Positions 8,738-18,389 of a stretch of 64,000 nt of DNA are shown here, in pieces. How positions within the stretch are numbered: the first letter of the stretch is position 1; each line of letters begins with the position of its first letter. Source of the DNA: an uncultured Endozoicomonas sp. GTDB lineage: Bacteria > Pseudomonadota > Gammaproteobacteria > Pseudomonadales > Endozoicomonadaceae. The notes under the pieces are model-generated. The model did not search any database. It had not been told where the DNA came from and saw only the letters and a program-made list of their open reading frames with translations. The translations under genes were made by a program, and so were the position numbers. The stretch is from NCBI RefSeq assembly GCF_947495845.1, contig NZ_CANMAO010000006.1:62001-126000 (forward strand). Direction: 5' to 3'.

Positions 8738-9565
8738 ATGTTTTTGCTGAGGCTGGTGGCAAAGCTGCCCTTTTGTTTGATCTATCCACTGGCATGGTTG
8801 CTTTACCTATTGGTCTGCCATGTTTTCAAGTATCGAAAGGGGGTGGTAACCACCAATATTCGTCAGGCATTTCCTCAATTCGGTGAAGCTGAAGTTCGGT
8901 GCTTATCCAAACGGTTTTACCGGCATCTTACTCAATTGTTTCTGGAAATGATTAAGGCGCATGATATGAGCGCAAAGGCGTTTCAGAAACGGTGCGTATT
9001 GACAGGGCAGGAAGCGCTGTTTGCTGAAACGCAGAATCAAACGCGCCCGGTGATTATTCTGACCACTCATCAAGGGAACTGGGAATGGATGCTGCATGGT
9101 GCATCCCTGCATTTAGGTGTTCCGATTGATCCGGTTTATAAGCCTTTGCATCACAGAGGAATGAATCAGTTTATTTATGAAGTGCGTAGTCGGTTCAACT
9201 CGACCCCCGTTCCAATGAAACAAGTGGGTAAAAATATATTAAAACAAAAGCACTTTCGATTATTCGTGATGCTGGCGGACCAGCGTCCGGGAAATCAGGA
9301 GCAGGGTTACCCATCAGTTTTCTTAAATAAGGAGGCAAATTTTTTTACGGGTGCAGAGCGAATCGTTAAATTGACTCAGTACCCGGTTTTCTTTGCGAAG
9401 TGTAAGAAAATCAGGGCGGGATACTATGGACTGGAGTTTATAAAGCTCTCTGGTTCTGACCCTGGTTCGGACTATCCGGTTATGGATGCATATATAAAGG
9501 AAGCGGAAGCGTCCATCCATGATCAGCCAGAGACATATCTATGGAGCCATCAGCGATGGAAGTAA
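8738..9565 (+). CDS. LpxL/HtrB-family lysophospholipid/lipid A acyltransferase
   Basis: A 275-aa membrane-bound acyltransferase of the LpxL/LpxM (LPLAT) superfamily, which transfers acyl chains to lipid A precursors or related lipids on the inner membrane. The N-terminus has a hydrophobic segment (about residues 8-30), then TNIRQAFPQF, the family's NLxxxFP-like motif. The catalytic H-x4-E motif is seen as THQGNWEW, followed by VYKPLHHRGMNQ, MLADQRPGNQEQG and FFTGAERIVKL. I chose ATG 8738; a TTG at 8726 is also open. The Shine-Dalgarno sequence is weak. Substrate (lauroyl versus myristoyl step, or another lipid such as ornithine lipid) cannot be told from sequence. Confidence 0.85.
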   Translation: MFLLRLVAKLPFCLIYPLAWLLYLLVCHVFKYRKGVVTTNIRQAFPQFGEAEVRCLSKRFYRHLTQLFLEMIKAHDMSAKAFQKRCVLTGQEALFAETQNQTRPVIILTTHQGNWEWMLHGASLHLGVPIDPVYKPLHHRGMNQFIYEVRSRFNSTPVPMKQVGKNILKQKHFRLFVMLADQRPGNQEQGYPSVFLNKEANFFTGAERIVKLTQYPVFFAKCKKIRAGYYGLEFIKLSGSDPGSDYPVMDAYIKEAEASIHDQPETYLWSHQRWK

Positions 9566-9846
9566 GCAAAGACTTTTTAGCTCTTCCGGAGTGTCTGACG
9601 CGTCAGAAGATGCATGCCGTCAGAGACTGTGGAAGTCATACCTCAGCCTTGGCTTGTATGTGTGTTGGTTGCTGTTTTGGTCGAATGGTCTTAGGGGGTG
9701 TAGTTTGTCCTTGTATGTTGGGGTTGGAAGGGGCGATATGTGGAGGGATATATGGAGGTCATATTACTGAAAAAGTGATTGATACGATTATTCGGGAGAG
9801 GCACTTGGCACCCGTATCCACAGGTAATCAGATTAAAAGAAAATAA
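9556..9846 (+). CDS. Small Cys/Gly-rich membrane protein, unknown
   Basis: A 96-aa open frame overlapping the last 10 nt of the acyltransferase gene. GGAG sits 9 nt upstream of ATG 9556, inside the preceding gene, which suggests translational coupling. The protein has a polar N-terminus and then a Cys- and Gly-rich hydrophobic stretch (about residues 35-75; CMCVGCCFGR, GGVVCPCMLG, CGGIYGG) that could form a membrane hairpin. A basic tail follows. I recognise no family. The good ribosome site and ordered composition favour a real gene, but it could be chance. Confidence 0.45.
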   Translation: MEVSKDFLALPECLTRQKMHAVRDCGSHTSALACMCVGCCFGRMVLGGVVCPCMLGLEGAICGGIYGGHITEKVIDTIIRERHLAPVSTGNQIKRK

Positions 9847-10383
9847 AACTGTAAAATAACTCTTAAATAAAACAAACGTTCGTTTAATTGGCAAAAGTTC
9901 ATTAAAAACCGCTAAAGCTGCTACTTTTAAATATCGGATGATGCAGAGGTTGTGAATTATTCAGCCGATAAAGATTGTTGATTGTTGTTATTTTGTTTTC
10001 ATTGTTTGGGTTTTGTTATAGTTCTACTCAAAAAAATGGAAGAAAAACTGAATTTTTAACAATAAATAGAATCTAAGTAGTGATACTCATTGCGGTGATT
10101 ACTTATTTTGTAGTTAGATAGGCGTTTATTTGCATCAATGATTTCTTGGGAAACGACCGTGAGACGGATTTATACCTAATGAAATTGGTGTTTGTGATGA
10201 TCAGCCATTAACATGTGCGATCATTTCGTTTGATGAGTCTGCCAGACAGAAACGCTTGTTTCTTTTCATCTATTGTTCTTCTGGAGTTGGTAAGGATTGC
10301 GTCCGATGCAGGGCAGCCTGATTCTTTAGCTAGCTTCTATACATACCTGGTGGAACTCAACTGATTTCGGAGCAGATTGGTTT
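9847..10383. other. Long AT-rich leader region of aceEF
   Basis: These 537 bp hold no convincing ORF. A plausible sigma-70 promoter is TTGTTT (9993-9998), 18 nt, TATAGT (10017-10022), which would leave a leader of about 350 nt before aceE. No pdhR gene precedes aceE, unlike in E. coli, and I could not recognise a PdhR operator. Confidence 0.3.
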
Positions 10384-13041
10384 ATGCATGATATCGACCC
10401 AATAGAAACACGGGAATGGCTGGAAGCACTCGATTCCGTGCTAGAACAGGAAGGAGAGGATCGGGCTCATTTTCTGTTGACCCGTCTTTCTCAGCACGCG
10501 CGTGCTAAAGGGACTCAGCTACCCTACGCAATAACGACACCTTATCGCAATACCATTCCACCAGAGAAAGAAGCCCGCATGCCTGGCGATCTCTTTATGG
10601 AGCGCCGTATTCGTTCATTGGTTCGTTGGAATGCTTTGGCAATGGTAATGCGTGCCAATAAAAAAGACAGCAGTCTGGGAGGCCATATTTCTTCATTTGC
10701 CTCCAGTGCCACGCTTTATGACATTGGTTACAATTATTTCTTCCATGGCCATGACGACTCCCGCGAAGGTGATCTGGTTTATTATCAGGGGCACGTGGCT
10801 CCGGGTATTTATTCCCGGGCATTTCTTGAAGGTCGTTTAAGTGAAGATCAGCTGGATAACTTCCGTCAGGAAGTCGATGGCAAAGGTCTTTCTTCTTACC
10901 CTCACCCGAAGTTGATGCCGGACTTCTGGCAATTCCCAACCGTTTCTATGGGCCTTGGCCCGATTCAGGCGATTTATCAGGCGCATTTTATGAAGTACCT
11001 GATCAACCGTGGCCTGGCTCAGGAGCAGAACCGTAAGGTATGGGCATTCCTTGGCGATGGTGAGATGGATGAGCCGGAATCCCTCGGTGCGATCTCTCTG
11101 GCTGGTCGTGAAAAGCTGGATAACCTGGTGTTCGTGGTGAACTGTAACCTGCAGCGTCTGGATGGTCCGGTGCGCGGCAACGGTAAAATCATTCAGGAAC
11201 TGGAAGGCGTGTTCCGCGGTGCTGGCTGGAATGTAATTAAAGTCACCTGGGGTCGTCATTGGGACCCACTGTTGGCGCAAGACAAAAACGGCAAGCTCCA
11301 GAAAATTATGGACGAAGCGGTGGATGGTGATTACCAGAACTGCAAAGCCAAAGGCGGCGCCTGGACTCGAGAACACTTCTTTGGTCGTGACCCTGAAGCA
11401 CTGAAACTGGTTGAAAATCTCTCTGACGACGATATCTGGCGTCTGAACCGTGGTGGTCACGATCCATACAAAGTGTATGCGGCGTACCATGAAGCGACCC
11501 ATCACACTGGTCAGCCAACGGTTATTCTGGCGAAAACTGTAAAAGGTTATGGCACCGGCGCAACAGGTGAAGCAGCTAACATCAGCCATAACGTGAAGAA
11601 GTTGCCGGTTGATGACCTGAAGCACTTCCGTGACCGTTTCGATCTGCCTATTAAAGATGAAGAGATCGAAAATCTGCCGTTCTTCAAGCCGGACGCTGAT
11701 AGCCCTGAAATGAAGTACATGCGTCAGCGTCGTGAGAAGCTGGGCGGCTTTATTCCACAGCGTCGTGTTGAAACCGACGTGAAGTTGGAAATTCCGGGTC
11801 TGGATGCTTTTGAAGCCGTGACGAAAGGCAGTGGTGAGCGTGAAATCTCTACCACTATGGCTTACGTTCGTATTTTGGGAGCGTTGGCTAAAGATAAGAA
11901 CCTTGGAAAATACATCGTACCGATCGTGCCAGATGAAGCCCGTACCTTTGGTATGGAAGGCATGTTCCGTCAGCTTGGCATTTACTCCGCTGTCGGCCAG
12001 AACTATGAGCCTGTGGATTCTGATCAGGTGATGTTCTACAAAGAATCCATTCAAGGTCAGATTCTGGAAGTAGGTATCAACGAAGCCGGCGCTCATTCGG
12101 CGTGGATTGCTGCAGCAACGTCTTACAGCAGCAACAACGTGCCAATGATTCCGTTCTATGCGTTCTACTCTATGTTCGGTTTCCAGCGTACCGGCGATCT
12201 GGCATGGGCTGCGGGCGATATTCAGGCACGCGGCTTCCTGATCGGTGCTACTGCTGGCCGAACCACGCTGAATGGTGAAGGTCTGCAGCATCAGGACGGT
12301 CACAGTCACATTCTGGCGTCCACCGTACCAAACTGCATCAGTTACGATCCGACTTACGGCTATGAGATGGCGGTGATTGTTCAGAACGGTCTGCAGCGCA
12401 TGTATGGCGATGGCGAGAACGTCTGGTACTACATTACTGCGATGAATGAGAACTACCGTCAGCCAGCGCTGCCGGAAGGTCCGGAAGTGATCGAAGGCAT
12501 CATCAAGGGTCTTTATAACCTTGAAGAGTGCTCCCGCAACAGTGGCCTTAAGGTTCAGTTGATGGGTTGCGGCACCATCCTTGAGGAAGTGCGCAAGGCT
12601 GCCACCATTCTACGTGATGAGTACAACATTGAGTCCGATATCTGGAGCGCCACAAGCTTTAACGAGCTGGCTCGGGATGGTAAAGATGCGAAGCGCCACA
12701 ATATGCTGAATCCTGAAGGTGAGCAACGTACTAGCTGGGTTGAGAAGCAATTGGCTGGCCGTAAAGGACCAGTGGTTGCCGCTTCCGACTACATGAGCCT
12801 GTACGCTAACCAGATTCGTGAGTTTATTTCAGGTACTTTTGTTGCTCTTGGCACCGACGGTTTTGGTCGCTCCGACTCCCGTGAACAGCTGCGTCATTTC
12901 TTCGAAGTGGACAGTCATTTCATCGTCGTCGCTGCCCTGTACGCACTGGTTCAAGATGGTGAGCTGGAAGCTTCTGTGGTCAGCGATGCGATCAAGAAGT
13001 TTAATATCGACCCAACCAAAGCGAACCCGCTGTATAGCTGA
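10384..13041 (+). CDS. aceE: Pyruvate dehydrogenase E1 component AceE (homodimeric)
   Basis: An 885-aa ThDP-dependent E1 that decarboxylates pyruvate and reductively acetylates the lipoyl groups of AceF, feeding acetyl-CoA to the TCA cycle in the cytosol. The ThDP/Mg motif starts at GDGEMDE (224-230) and closes with NCNLQRLDGP (253-262), as in the E. coli enzyme. DIGYNYFFHG (113-122) and the C-terminal GTDGFGRSD are also typical. Length matches the 887-aa E. coli protein. aceF begins 27 nt downstream, so the two form an operon. Confidence 0.98.
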   Translation: MHDIDPIETREWLEALDSVLEQEGEDRAHFLLTRLSQHARAKGTQLPYAITTPYRNTIPPEKEARMPGDLFMERRIRSLVRWNALAMVMRANKKDSSLGGHISSFASSATLYDIGYNYFFHGHDDSREGDLVYYQGHVAPGIYSRAFLEGRLSEDQLDNFRQEVDGKGLSSYPHPKLMPDFWQFPTVSMGLGPIQAIYQAHFMKYLINRGLAQEQNRKVWAFLGDGEMDEPESLGAISLAGREKLDNLVFVVNCNLQRLDGPVRGNGKIIQELEGVFRGAGWNVIKVTWGRHWDPLLAQDKNGKLQKIMDEAVDGDYQNCKAKGGAWTREHFFGRDPEALKLVENLSDDDIWRLNRGGHDPYKVYAAYHEATHHTGQPTVILAKTVKGYGTGATGEAANISHNVKKLPVDDLKHFRDRFDLPIKDEEIENLPFFKPDADSPEMKYMRQRREKLGGFIPQRRVETDVKLEIPGLDAFEAVTKGSGEREISTTMAYVRILGALAKDKNLGKYIVPIVPDEARTFGMEGMFRQLGIYSAVGQNYEPVDSDQVMFYKESIQGQILEVGINEAGAHSAWIAAATSYSSNNVPMIPFYAFYSMFGFQRTGDLAWAAGDIQARGFLIGATAGRTTLNGEGLQHQDGHSHILASTVPNCISYDPTYGYEMAVIVQNGLQRMYGDGENVWYYITAMNENYRQPALPEGPEVIEGIIKGLYNLEECSRNSGLKVQLMGCGTILEEVRKAATILRDEYNIESDIWSATSFNELARDGKDAKRHNMLNPEGEQRTSWVEKQLAGRKGPVVAASDYMSLYANQIREFISGTFVALGTDGFGRSDSREQLRHFFEVDSHFIVVAALYALVQDGELEASVVSDAIKKFNIDPTKANPLYS

Positions 13042-13068
13042 TACTGGAACTGAGAGAAGGTACGAGGA

Positions 13069-15024
13069 ATGAGTGACGAAATCATCAAGGTTCCAGATAT
13101 CGGCAGCGGCGAAGCAGAAGTCATTGAAATCTGCGTAAAGCCGGGGGATTCGGTGTGTGCCGAAGATTCCCTGATCGTGTTGGAATCCGATAAAGCAACC
13201 ATGGAAGTGCCAGCACCCCGTGATGGTGTGGTAACTGAGCTGCTGCTGAAAGTGGGCGACAGTGTTAGTGAAGGTATTCCCATGTTGAAAATGGCAGCGG
13301 CTGGTGAAGCCGCTGCGGCAAATCCGGAGCCTGTTGCAGAAGCTGCGCCTGCTCCGGTTGCAGAACCAACACCTGTTGCTGCACCAGCAGCAGCGGGTGG
13401 TTCAAGTATTGAGTCCGTACACGTTCCTGACATTGGCGCTGAAAATGTGCCGGTGATCGAAGTGTGCGTAAAGGTAGGTGACACCGTTGCGTTGGAAGAT
13501 TCCCTGATTGTTTTGGAATCCGACAAAGCCACTATGGAAGTGCCTTCGCCAGTAGAAGGTGTGGTGAAAGCCATTCATGTTAAAGAAGGTGATGCTCTGA
13601 ATCAGGGCGATTTGGTGATGGATGTGGAAGTGGCTGGTGGAAATGCTCCAGCTGCATCGACACCCGCACCAGGGGCATCGGCGCCAGCGCCAGTCGCTGC
13701 ACCAACGGCTGCTGCTCCAGCTCCACAAGCGGGCTCACGCCTTGAAAAAGTGACCGTACCTGATATTGGCGCTGAGAATGTGCCGGTCATCGAAGTGTGC
13801 GTGAAAGTGGGTGACACCATCGAAGAAGAAGCGTCTTTGATTGTGCTGGAATCCGACAAGGCGACGATGGAAGTGCCTTCACCCTTTACCGGCGTGGTGA
13901 AAGCCATCTCTGTAAAAGAAGGTGATGCGCTGAGTCAGGGCGACTTGATTCTGGATTTGGAAGTCATCGGTGGTGCAGAAGTGCCAGCGGTAACTCAGCC
14001 TGCTCCAGCAGCGGAGCCTGCAAAAACTGAACCAGCAAAAGCTGAGCCATCCAGAGCACCAGCTGCGCCACCGCCCCATGCAGAAGCGAATCCGGTTGAG
14101 CTGGAACGGGTGAATCGTAACTATCATGCTGGCCCGGCGGTTCGCAGGCTGGCTCGTGAATTCGGTGTGGATTTGGCGCTGGTTTCTGGCACAGGTCCAC
14201 GCCGTCGTATTCTGAAAGAAGATGTTCAGCAATACGTGAAGACACGCCTCAGTGAGAAGCCACAAGCTGCTGCTGCAACATCTGGTCTTGGTATTCCAGC
14301 CATGCCAGAAATTGATTTCAGCAAATGGGGTGACATCGAGAAGGTTGCACTGAACCGCTTGCGTAAGGTTGCGGCGAAGAACTTCCAGCGTTCCTGGTTA
14401 AACGTGCCCCACGTTACCCAGTTTGATGAGTGTGATATCACCGAACTGGAAGCGTTCCGTAAAGCTCAGAAAGCACTGGCAGAAAAGCGTGGCACCAAAC
14501 TGACACCAGTGCCGTTTATTCTGAAAGCAGTGGCTTACGTGCTGAAAGAGATGCCACAGTTCTGCACATCTCTCAGCCCGGATGGCGAAACCTTGATCTA
14601 CAAGAAATACATCAATATCGGTATGGCGGTGGATACACCGGACGGCCTGCTGGTACCGGTGATCAAGAATGTAGATCAGAAGAGCCTGTGGGAATTGTCG
14701 GCAGAAGTGATTGAACTGGCTGGCAAGGCAAGAGATAAGAAGCTGAAACCTGATGAAATGCAGGGCGGCTGCTTCACGATCTCCAGCCTTGGTTCCATCG
14801 GTGGTACAGCATTTACACCAATCGTGAATGCACCAGAAGTTGCGATACTCGGCCTTTCTAAGTCTTCCATGAAGCCTGTGTGGAATGGCAAAGAGTTTGA
14901 ACCGAAGCTGATGCTGCCACTGTCGCTTTCCTATGATCACAGAGCGATCAATGGCGCGGATGCTGCACGATTCACTGCCATGTTGGGTGAGTTGTTGGCG
15001 GATATTCGTAAGCTGCTACTGTAA
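13069..15024 (+). CDS. aceF: Pyruvate dehydrogenase E2, dihydrolipoyl acetyltransferase AceF (three lipoyl domains)
   Basis: The 651-aa core of the pyruvate dehydrogenase complex, which transfers acetyl from lipoyl-lysine to CoA. Three N-terminal lipoyl domains each carry LESDKATMEVP, with lipoyl-lysines at K42, K153 and K264. They are joined by Ala/Pro-rich flexible linkers. The E1/E3-binding domain follows at about 352-392 (AGPAVRRLAREFGVDL). The C-terminal catalytic domain has the HxxxD site in SYDHRAINGAD, with H624 and D628. Lipoyl domains 2 and 3 are nearly identical over the DIGAENVPVIEVCVKVGDT segment. ATG 13069 follows GAGAAGGTACGAGG. No lpd (E3) gene follows; it must be encoded elsewhere. 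Confidence 0.98.
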   Translation: MSDEIIKVPDIGSGEAEVIEICVKPGDSVCAEDSLIVLESDKATMEVPAPRDGVVTELLLKVGDSVSEGIPMLKMAAAGEAAAANPEPVAEAAPAPVAEPTPVAAPAAAGGSSIESVHVPDIGAENVPVIEVCVKVGDTVALEDSLIVLESDKATMEVPSPVEGVVKAIHVKEGDALNQGDLVMDVEVAGGNAPAASTPAPGASAPAPVAAPTAAAPAPQAGSRLEKVTVPDIGAENVPVIEVCVKVGDTIEEEASLIVLESDKATMEVPSPFTGVVKAISVKEGDALSQGDLILDLEVIGGAEVPAVTQPAPAAEPAKTEPAKAEPSRAPAAPPPHAEANPVELERVNRNYHAGPAVRRLAREFGVDLALVSGTGPRRRILKEDVQQYVKTRLSEKPQAAAATSGLGIPAMPEIDFSKWGDIEKVALNRLRKVAAKNFQRSWLNVPHVTQFDECDITELEAFRKAQKALAEKRGTKLTPVPFILKAVAYVLKEMPQFCTSLSPDGETLIYKKYINIGMAVDTPDGLLVPVIKNVDQKSLWELSAEVIELAGKARDKKLKPDEMQGGCFTISSLGSIGGTAFTPIVNAPEVAILGLSKSSMKPVWNGKEFEPKLMLPLSLSYDHRAINGADAARFTAMLGELLADIRKLLL

Positions 15025-15033
15025 GAAAATTAG

Positions 15034-15057
15034 TCAGGGAGCCATTCGGCTCTCTGA
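15034..15057 (+). terminator. Rho-independent-like terminator of aceEF
   Basis: TCAGGGAGCC (15034-15043), loop ATTC, GGCTCTCTGA (15048-15057): a 10-bp stem with one G-T pair, starting 10 nt after the aceF stop. TTAATCCCGTTTTC follows, a T-rich but interrupted tail. Confidence 0.65.
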
Positions 15058-15175
15058 TTAATCCCGTTTTCTACGTTCTTTTTGTTTATCCGCTTTGTCC
15101 ATTACCTCAAGAAAATTGACCATTCTTCTGAAACCTAATAAAGCTTCTACTTACCTTTTCACGGTATTAGTTGAT

Positions 15176-18100
15176 TTACGGTTGCTGGTCTAAATTATGA
15201 GATCGAGGATATTGTTGAAGCGGTAATTGAGCACCAAATTTTTCGAGTATGATGTTGATATCTTTAAGGTCTAATTCTGGGCCAATAAATACACGATAAT
15301 ATAAATTACCTTTAACCGTGACTGTTTTGCCATAGGCATTAAAGCCAGACTTTCTGATAGTCTTCATAACACTCAGTGCTCTATTTTTATCTTGATAACT
15401 GCCCGCATGAATAAAAAACGACAGTGATTTTGTATTGTCAGCATTTACCGGGAATTGTTTGAATTGTAATTTTCCTTTTAGTTTGGCAATCACTTTATTG
15501 ACATCCGGCAGTGAGAGTTCGGGCCCTATCATGACTCTCTTGTACGAAGTGCCATCCACCACTGCATTCTCTATATAAGCATTAAAACCGGCCTGCTTGA
15601 TCAAAGATAGTGCGTTAGCAGCACGACGTTCAGATTGATAACTCCCGGCTTGTAGATAAAAACCTGATGATGAGTTAGAGCGCGTTGGGCGAATGGCTAT
15701 TGGTTTTGTTTCCGATATTTTTACTTCTACTGGTTCCTGACTGGCCGGTAAGCGTTGAATAATCGCTTCTTGAGGGACGGCTTGAGTAACAGGCATCCCT
15801 TGTGATTCATCTAAAGAGCGGGTCTGAATGAGCGCGAATTTAGTAATGGCAGCTCGGAGCCTGAGGACATCTGCTTTGCTAAGTTCCTGTTCGGCTTTAA
15901 GCCAGTCAGTGGTAACCCGCTGCTCAATTTTTTGAATAAGCTTCTTGGCTGTCTTGCTGCTCTGTGCTTCATTTTCAAGCCACTGGAGCCAGCGTAAGTC
16001 CAGAGTTGCTTCGTGCAGGTCAAGAAAGCGACGATGAATATCAGGTGTTTTCGAGCAATGTACCGGGGAAGGGTAAAGGTAAATCATGTCACCTTCTCGG
16101 CCGTCCGTTGGATCAAAAGGGTCAGCGGTTGGCATACGACCATGCCATTGTAAGTAACCATCAGCACCAGAACGCCATAGGTAAAATCCGGACGCCAGCC
16201 GTGGGCGAGGCATGTTATATAGCCATACTTCGCTGTTTTCCTGAAAGCGATCAATGGTGTCTTCAGCAACGTTAATGCCGTGATTGATCAGTAGCAGGTC
16301 TGCATGCTCTGCCAGTTCATCCTGGCGGCCATTATTCATATGACCCGCTGTTTTCATTTGCAGTTCAGGAGAGTCCAGTAGCATTCCACTGTTTTTAATT
16401 TGTTGATATTTCTCTGGTAACGGCTCGTCGAAAATAGACCAGTAGAGAGAAGGCAGTCCTTGGGTTGTCATAATGCTTTTTAATGCCGCCAGATCATTGG
16501 TGGCATTGGCAGTGTTCTTTTGCGCAAGTAGTCGTTTCAGAGGTGAATACGCCAACAGATTTTCGGTGAAACCGTGATCTTTTAGTTGCTGTAACTGTGC
16601 TATGAAGCGTTCGCGGGACTTCTCGTTATCGGGGGTTGCCAGTGCAGGGGCGACAGTGCTGAAACCATGAGAGGCCAGTAATGACAAATCGCAGGCGGTA
16701 GCTGCAGCACGATGGGGGGCAAGCGTAGCAAACCACTGATAGTAAGGTGCTGGTTCCAGATAGAGCCCGACGGGTGCTTCCAGCTCAGGCAGCGCCATGG
16801 GCAATACCTTCAGCTGGTAGTCCAGCACCTTCAGCTCACCCTGGCTGAACAGCTGAACCTTGCCGAAATAGTTGCCAGCGGGTGCTTCTTTTGGGATGTG
16901 AACTTGAATATGCAATCTTCTGGGCTTCTGACTGGATATCTGCATATGTTCCAGATCAGATCGAAGATAACTGTCGTCGATAGTCAATGATGTTGCATTG
17001 GGGTAAGGGCGCTCAAAACGCCAGTGCCCATATCGTTTGGCAATCTCCAGCGATTCATTCACTATATTTTTTGGGGGGGAAATCGCCAGTACAGGGGCAA
17101 TATCGTCGACGGGGCTTTTAATTTCGAATAAAAGGTTAAGTACGGTGTTTTTGGCGACCGGATAAAAGCCATCGTCCGTTTTAGTTTGTTGACTGATGTC
17201 TTCTAATAACAAGGTTGCAGTGGCGTTATGGCTGTCGCTGACAACAGGCCATTTGTTCAGAAACCGTTCTTGCCGCTTTTTCTGAATCTGGCTGGCATAG
17301 ATTCCATCGATAGGTTCAATGACCAAGCCAGAGAGGAAATTCCCGCCAAAATCACCGGTAAGGTTAATGGTCACCAGACCATCACTGACGTTAATATGCT
17401 CTGAAATAAAGCCATCACGGCGTTCACCAACCAATGACCAGAGATCACCATCAATCCCCGCTTCTTTCTGTCGGCCGGCAAGGTATACGGTATTTATCCA
17501 TTGGGACTCTGTCAGCGTCTGTTTAGTAAAAGGCTTGTTGTTGACGGCAATGGTTCTGTTCAAAAAGTGAGGGAGGTATTCCCATTCACCTTGGTCCTGA
17601 GTCCACAAACTCACTTTCCACTGGCCATCGGGCCATGGGATCTGCACTTGATTGATTCCGGAAATACCATCTCGAATCAGCGCATCACCAGAAACCCGAG
17701 CACGCACTTTCGGGATTCCTTTAATAAACGAATGATTTTTCTCTATGGGTTCAAAACCCGGGAATACGGGGCTGGTGGACGAACCAAAATCCAGTGCCAT
17801 GGTTTGATCCGGGATGCTATTTCCCTTGCTGATGACCACCGCATTGAGTTTGATACCGGTCCAACGCGACGATGTAAAAATGATCATTTCTGTATAAGGC
17901 TGTCCCAGTGGCTTTTTGCTGGATGTGTTCAGCCCTGTGAGTGGAATGGTCAGGTTGAAAGGGCCGGGAGCCAAGGTAAATTCACGGTTGTTGCGAGAGT
18001 AATAGTTGGAGGATTGATCATTATCAATACGTACCACCAGTATCTCAGGTTCATCAGAGGTATTGGTGCCGGAGACAATCAGCTCTGTGCCCCGCTCGAT

Positions 18101-18274
18101 GGTTTGGTCATCAAAACGGTAGTTGAAAGGGGGTGTTTGCTGATTATTAAGAAGTATGTCATCCGCCACTGTTATTCCAGGAAACAATGTCAGCAGGCAC
18201 ACCAAAAGAGCAGAGCGAACAACGGTTTCTGGAGATAGACCAAAAAGGTGTGAGCAGAATTTTTCCAGAAACAT
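15176..18274 (-). CDS. Secreted DUF4091-like (glycoside-hydrolase-like) protein with two C-terminal SPOR domains
   Basis: A large exported protein, 1032 aa from ATG 18274. The longer frame starts at 18358, inside a hairpin, whereas 18274 gives a proper signal peptide (hydrophobic SALLVCLLTLFPGITVADD). About 500 residues of beta-rich domain lead into an alpha/beta region with SLYWSIFDEPLPEKY, a pattern typical of DUF4091 TIM-barrel proteins related to glycoside hydrolases; the Glu after FD would be the candidate acid. Two SPOR domains at about residues 871-940 and 950-1020 (FYLQAGSYQ, FFIHAGSYQ) should bind glycan strands stripped of peptides at division sites. I infer a periplasmic, septum-targeted glycan-active or glycan-binding role. 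The enzyme activity is unproven. Confidence 0.7.
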   Translation of the reverse strand: MFLEKFCSHLFGLSPETVVRSALLVCLLTLFPGITVADDILLNNQQTPPFNYRFDDQTIERGTELIVSGTNTSDEPEILVVRIDNDQSSNYYSRNNREFTLAPGPFNLTIPLTGLNTSSKKPLGQPYTEMIIFTSSRWTGIKLNAVVISKGNSIPDQTMALDFGSSTSPVFPGFEPIEKNHSFIKGIPKVRARVSGDALIRDGISGINQVQIPWPDGQWKVSLWTQDQGEWEYLPHFLNRTIAVNNKPFTKQTLTESQWINTVYLAGRQKEAGIDGDLWSLVGERRDGFISEHINVSDGLVTINLTGDFGGNFLSGLVIEPIDGIYASQIQKKRQERFLNKWPVVSDSHNATATLLLEDISQQTKTDDGFYPVAKNTVLNLLFEIKSPVDDIAPVLAISPPKNIVNESLEIAKRYGHWRFERPYPNATSLTIDDSYLRSDLEHMQISSQKPRRLHIQVHIPKEAPAGNYFGKVQLFSQGELKVLDYQLKVLPMALPELEAPVGLYLEPAPYYQWFATLAPHRAAATACDLSLLASHGFSTVAPALATPDNEKSRERFIAQLQQLKDHGFTENLLAYSPLKRLLAQKNTANATNDLAALKSIMTTQGLPSLYWSIFDEPLPEKYQQIKNSGMLLDSPELQMKTAGHMNNGRQDELAEHADLLLINHGINVAEDTIDRFQENSEVWLYNMPRPRLASGFYLWRSGADGYLQWHGRMPTADPFDPTDGREGDMIYLYPSPVHCSKTPDIHRRFLDLHEATLDLRWLQWLENEAQSSKTAKKLIQKIEQRVTTDWLKAEQELSKADVLRLRAAITKFALIQTRSLDESQGMPVTQAVPQEAIIQRLPASQEPVEVKISETKPIAIRPTRSNSSSGFYLQAGSYQSERRAANALSLIKQAGFNAYIENAVVDGTSYKRVMIGPELSLPDVNKVIAKLKGKLQFKQFPVNADNTKSLSFFIHAGSYQDKNRALSVMKTIRKSGFNAYGKTVTVKGNLYYRVFIGPELDLKDINIILEKFGAQLPLQQYPRSHNLDQQP

Positions 18275-18349
18275 GGTGCTATCCGTGACCTGAAATGTAG
18301 GGGAATAGCAGTGATATCGACGGGGGGAGTGGAGCGCTTGAAGGAAGCC

Positions 18350-18372
18350 GGCACTCAAAAGAGTTGAGTGCC
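18350..18372. terminator. Stem-loop downstream of yggT
   Basis: GGCACTCA (18350-18357) and TGAGTGCC (18365-18372) form a perfect 8-bp stem with a 7-nt loop. It lies 17 nt past the yggT stop codon on the leftward strand. No T-run follows, so its strength is uncertain. Confidence 0.45.
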
Positions 18373-18389
18373 GAATTTTCTACAATTGA

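Noticed and set aside
10837-12309. 490-codon open frame on the minus strand
   Set aside because: It is the antisense of aceE, whose sense frame is a full-length well-conserved protein; the antisense product has no recognisable domain.
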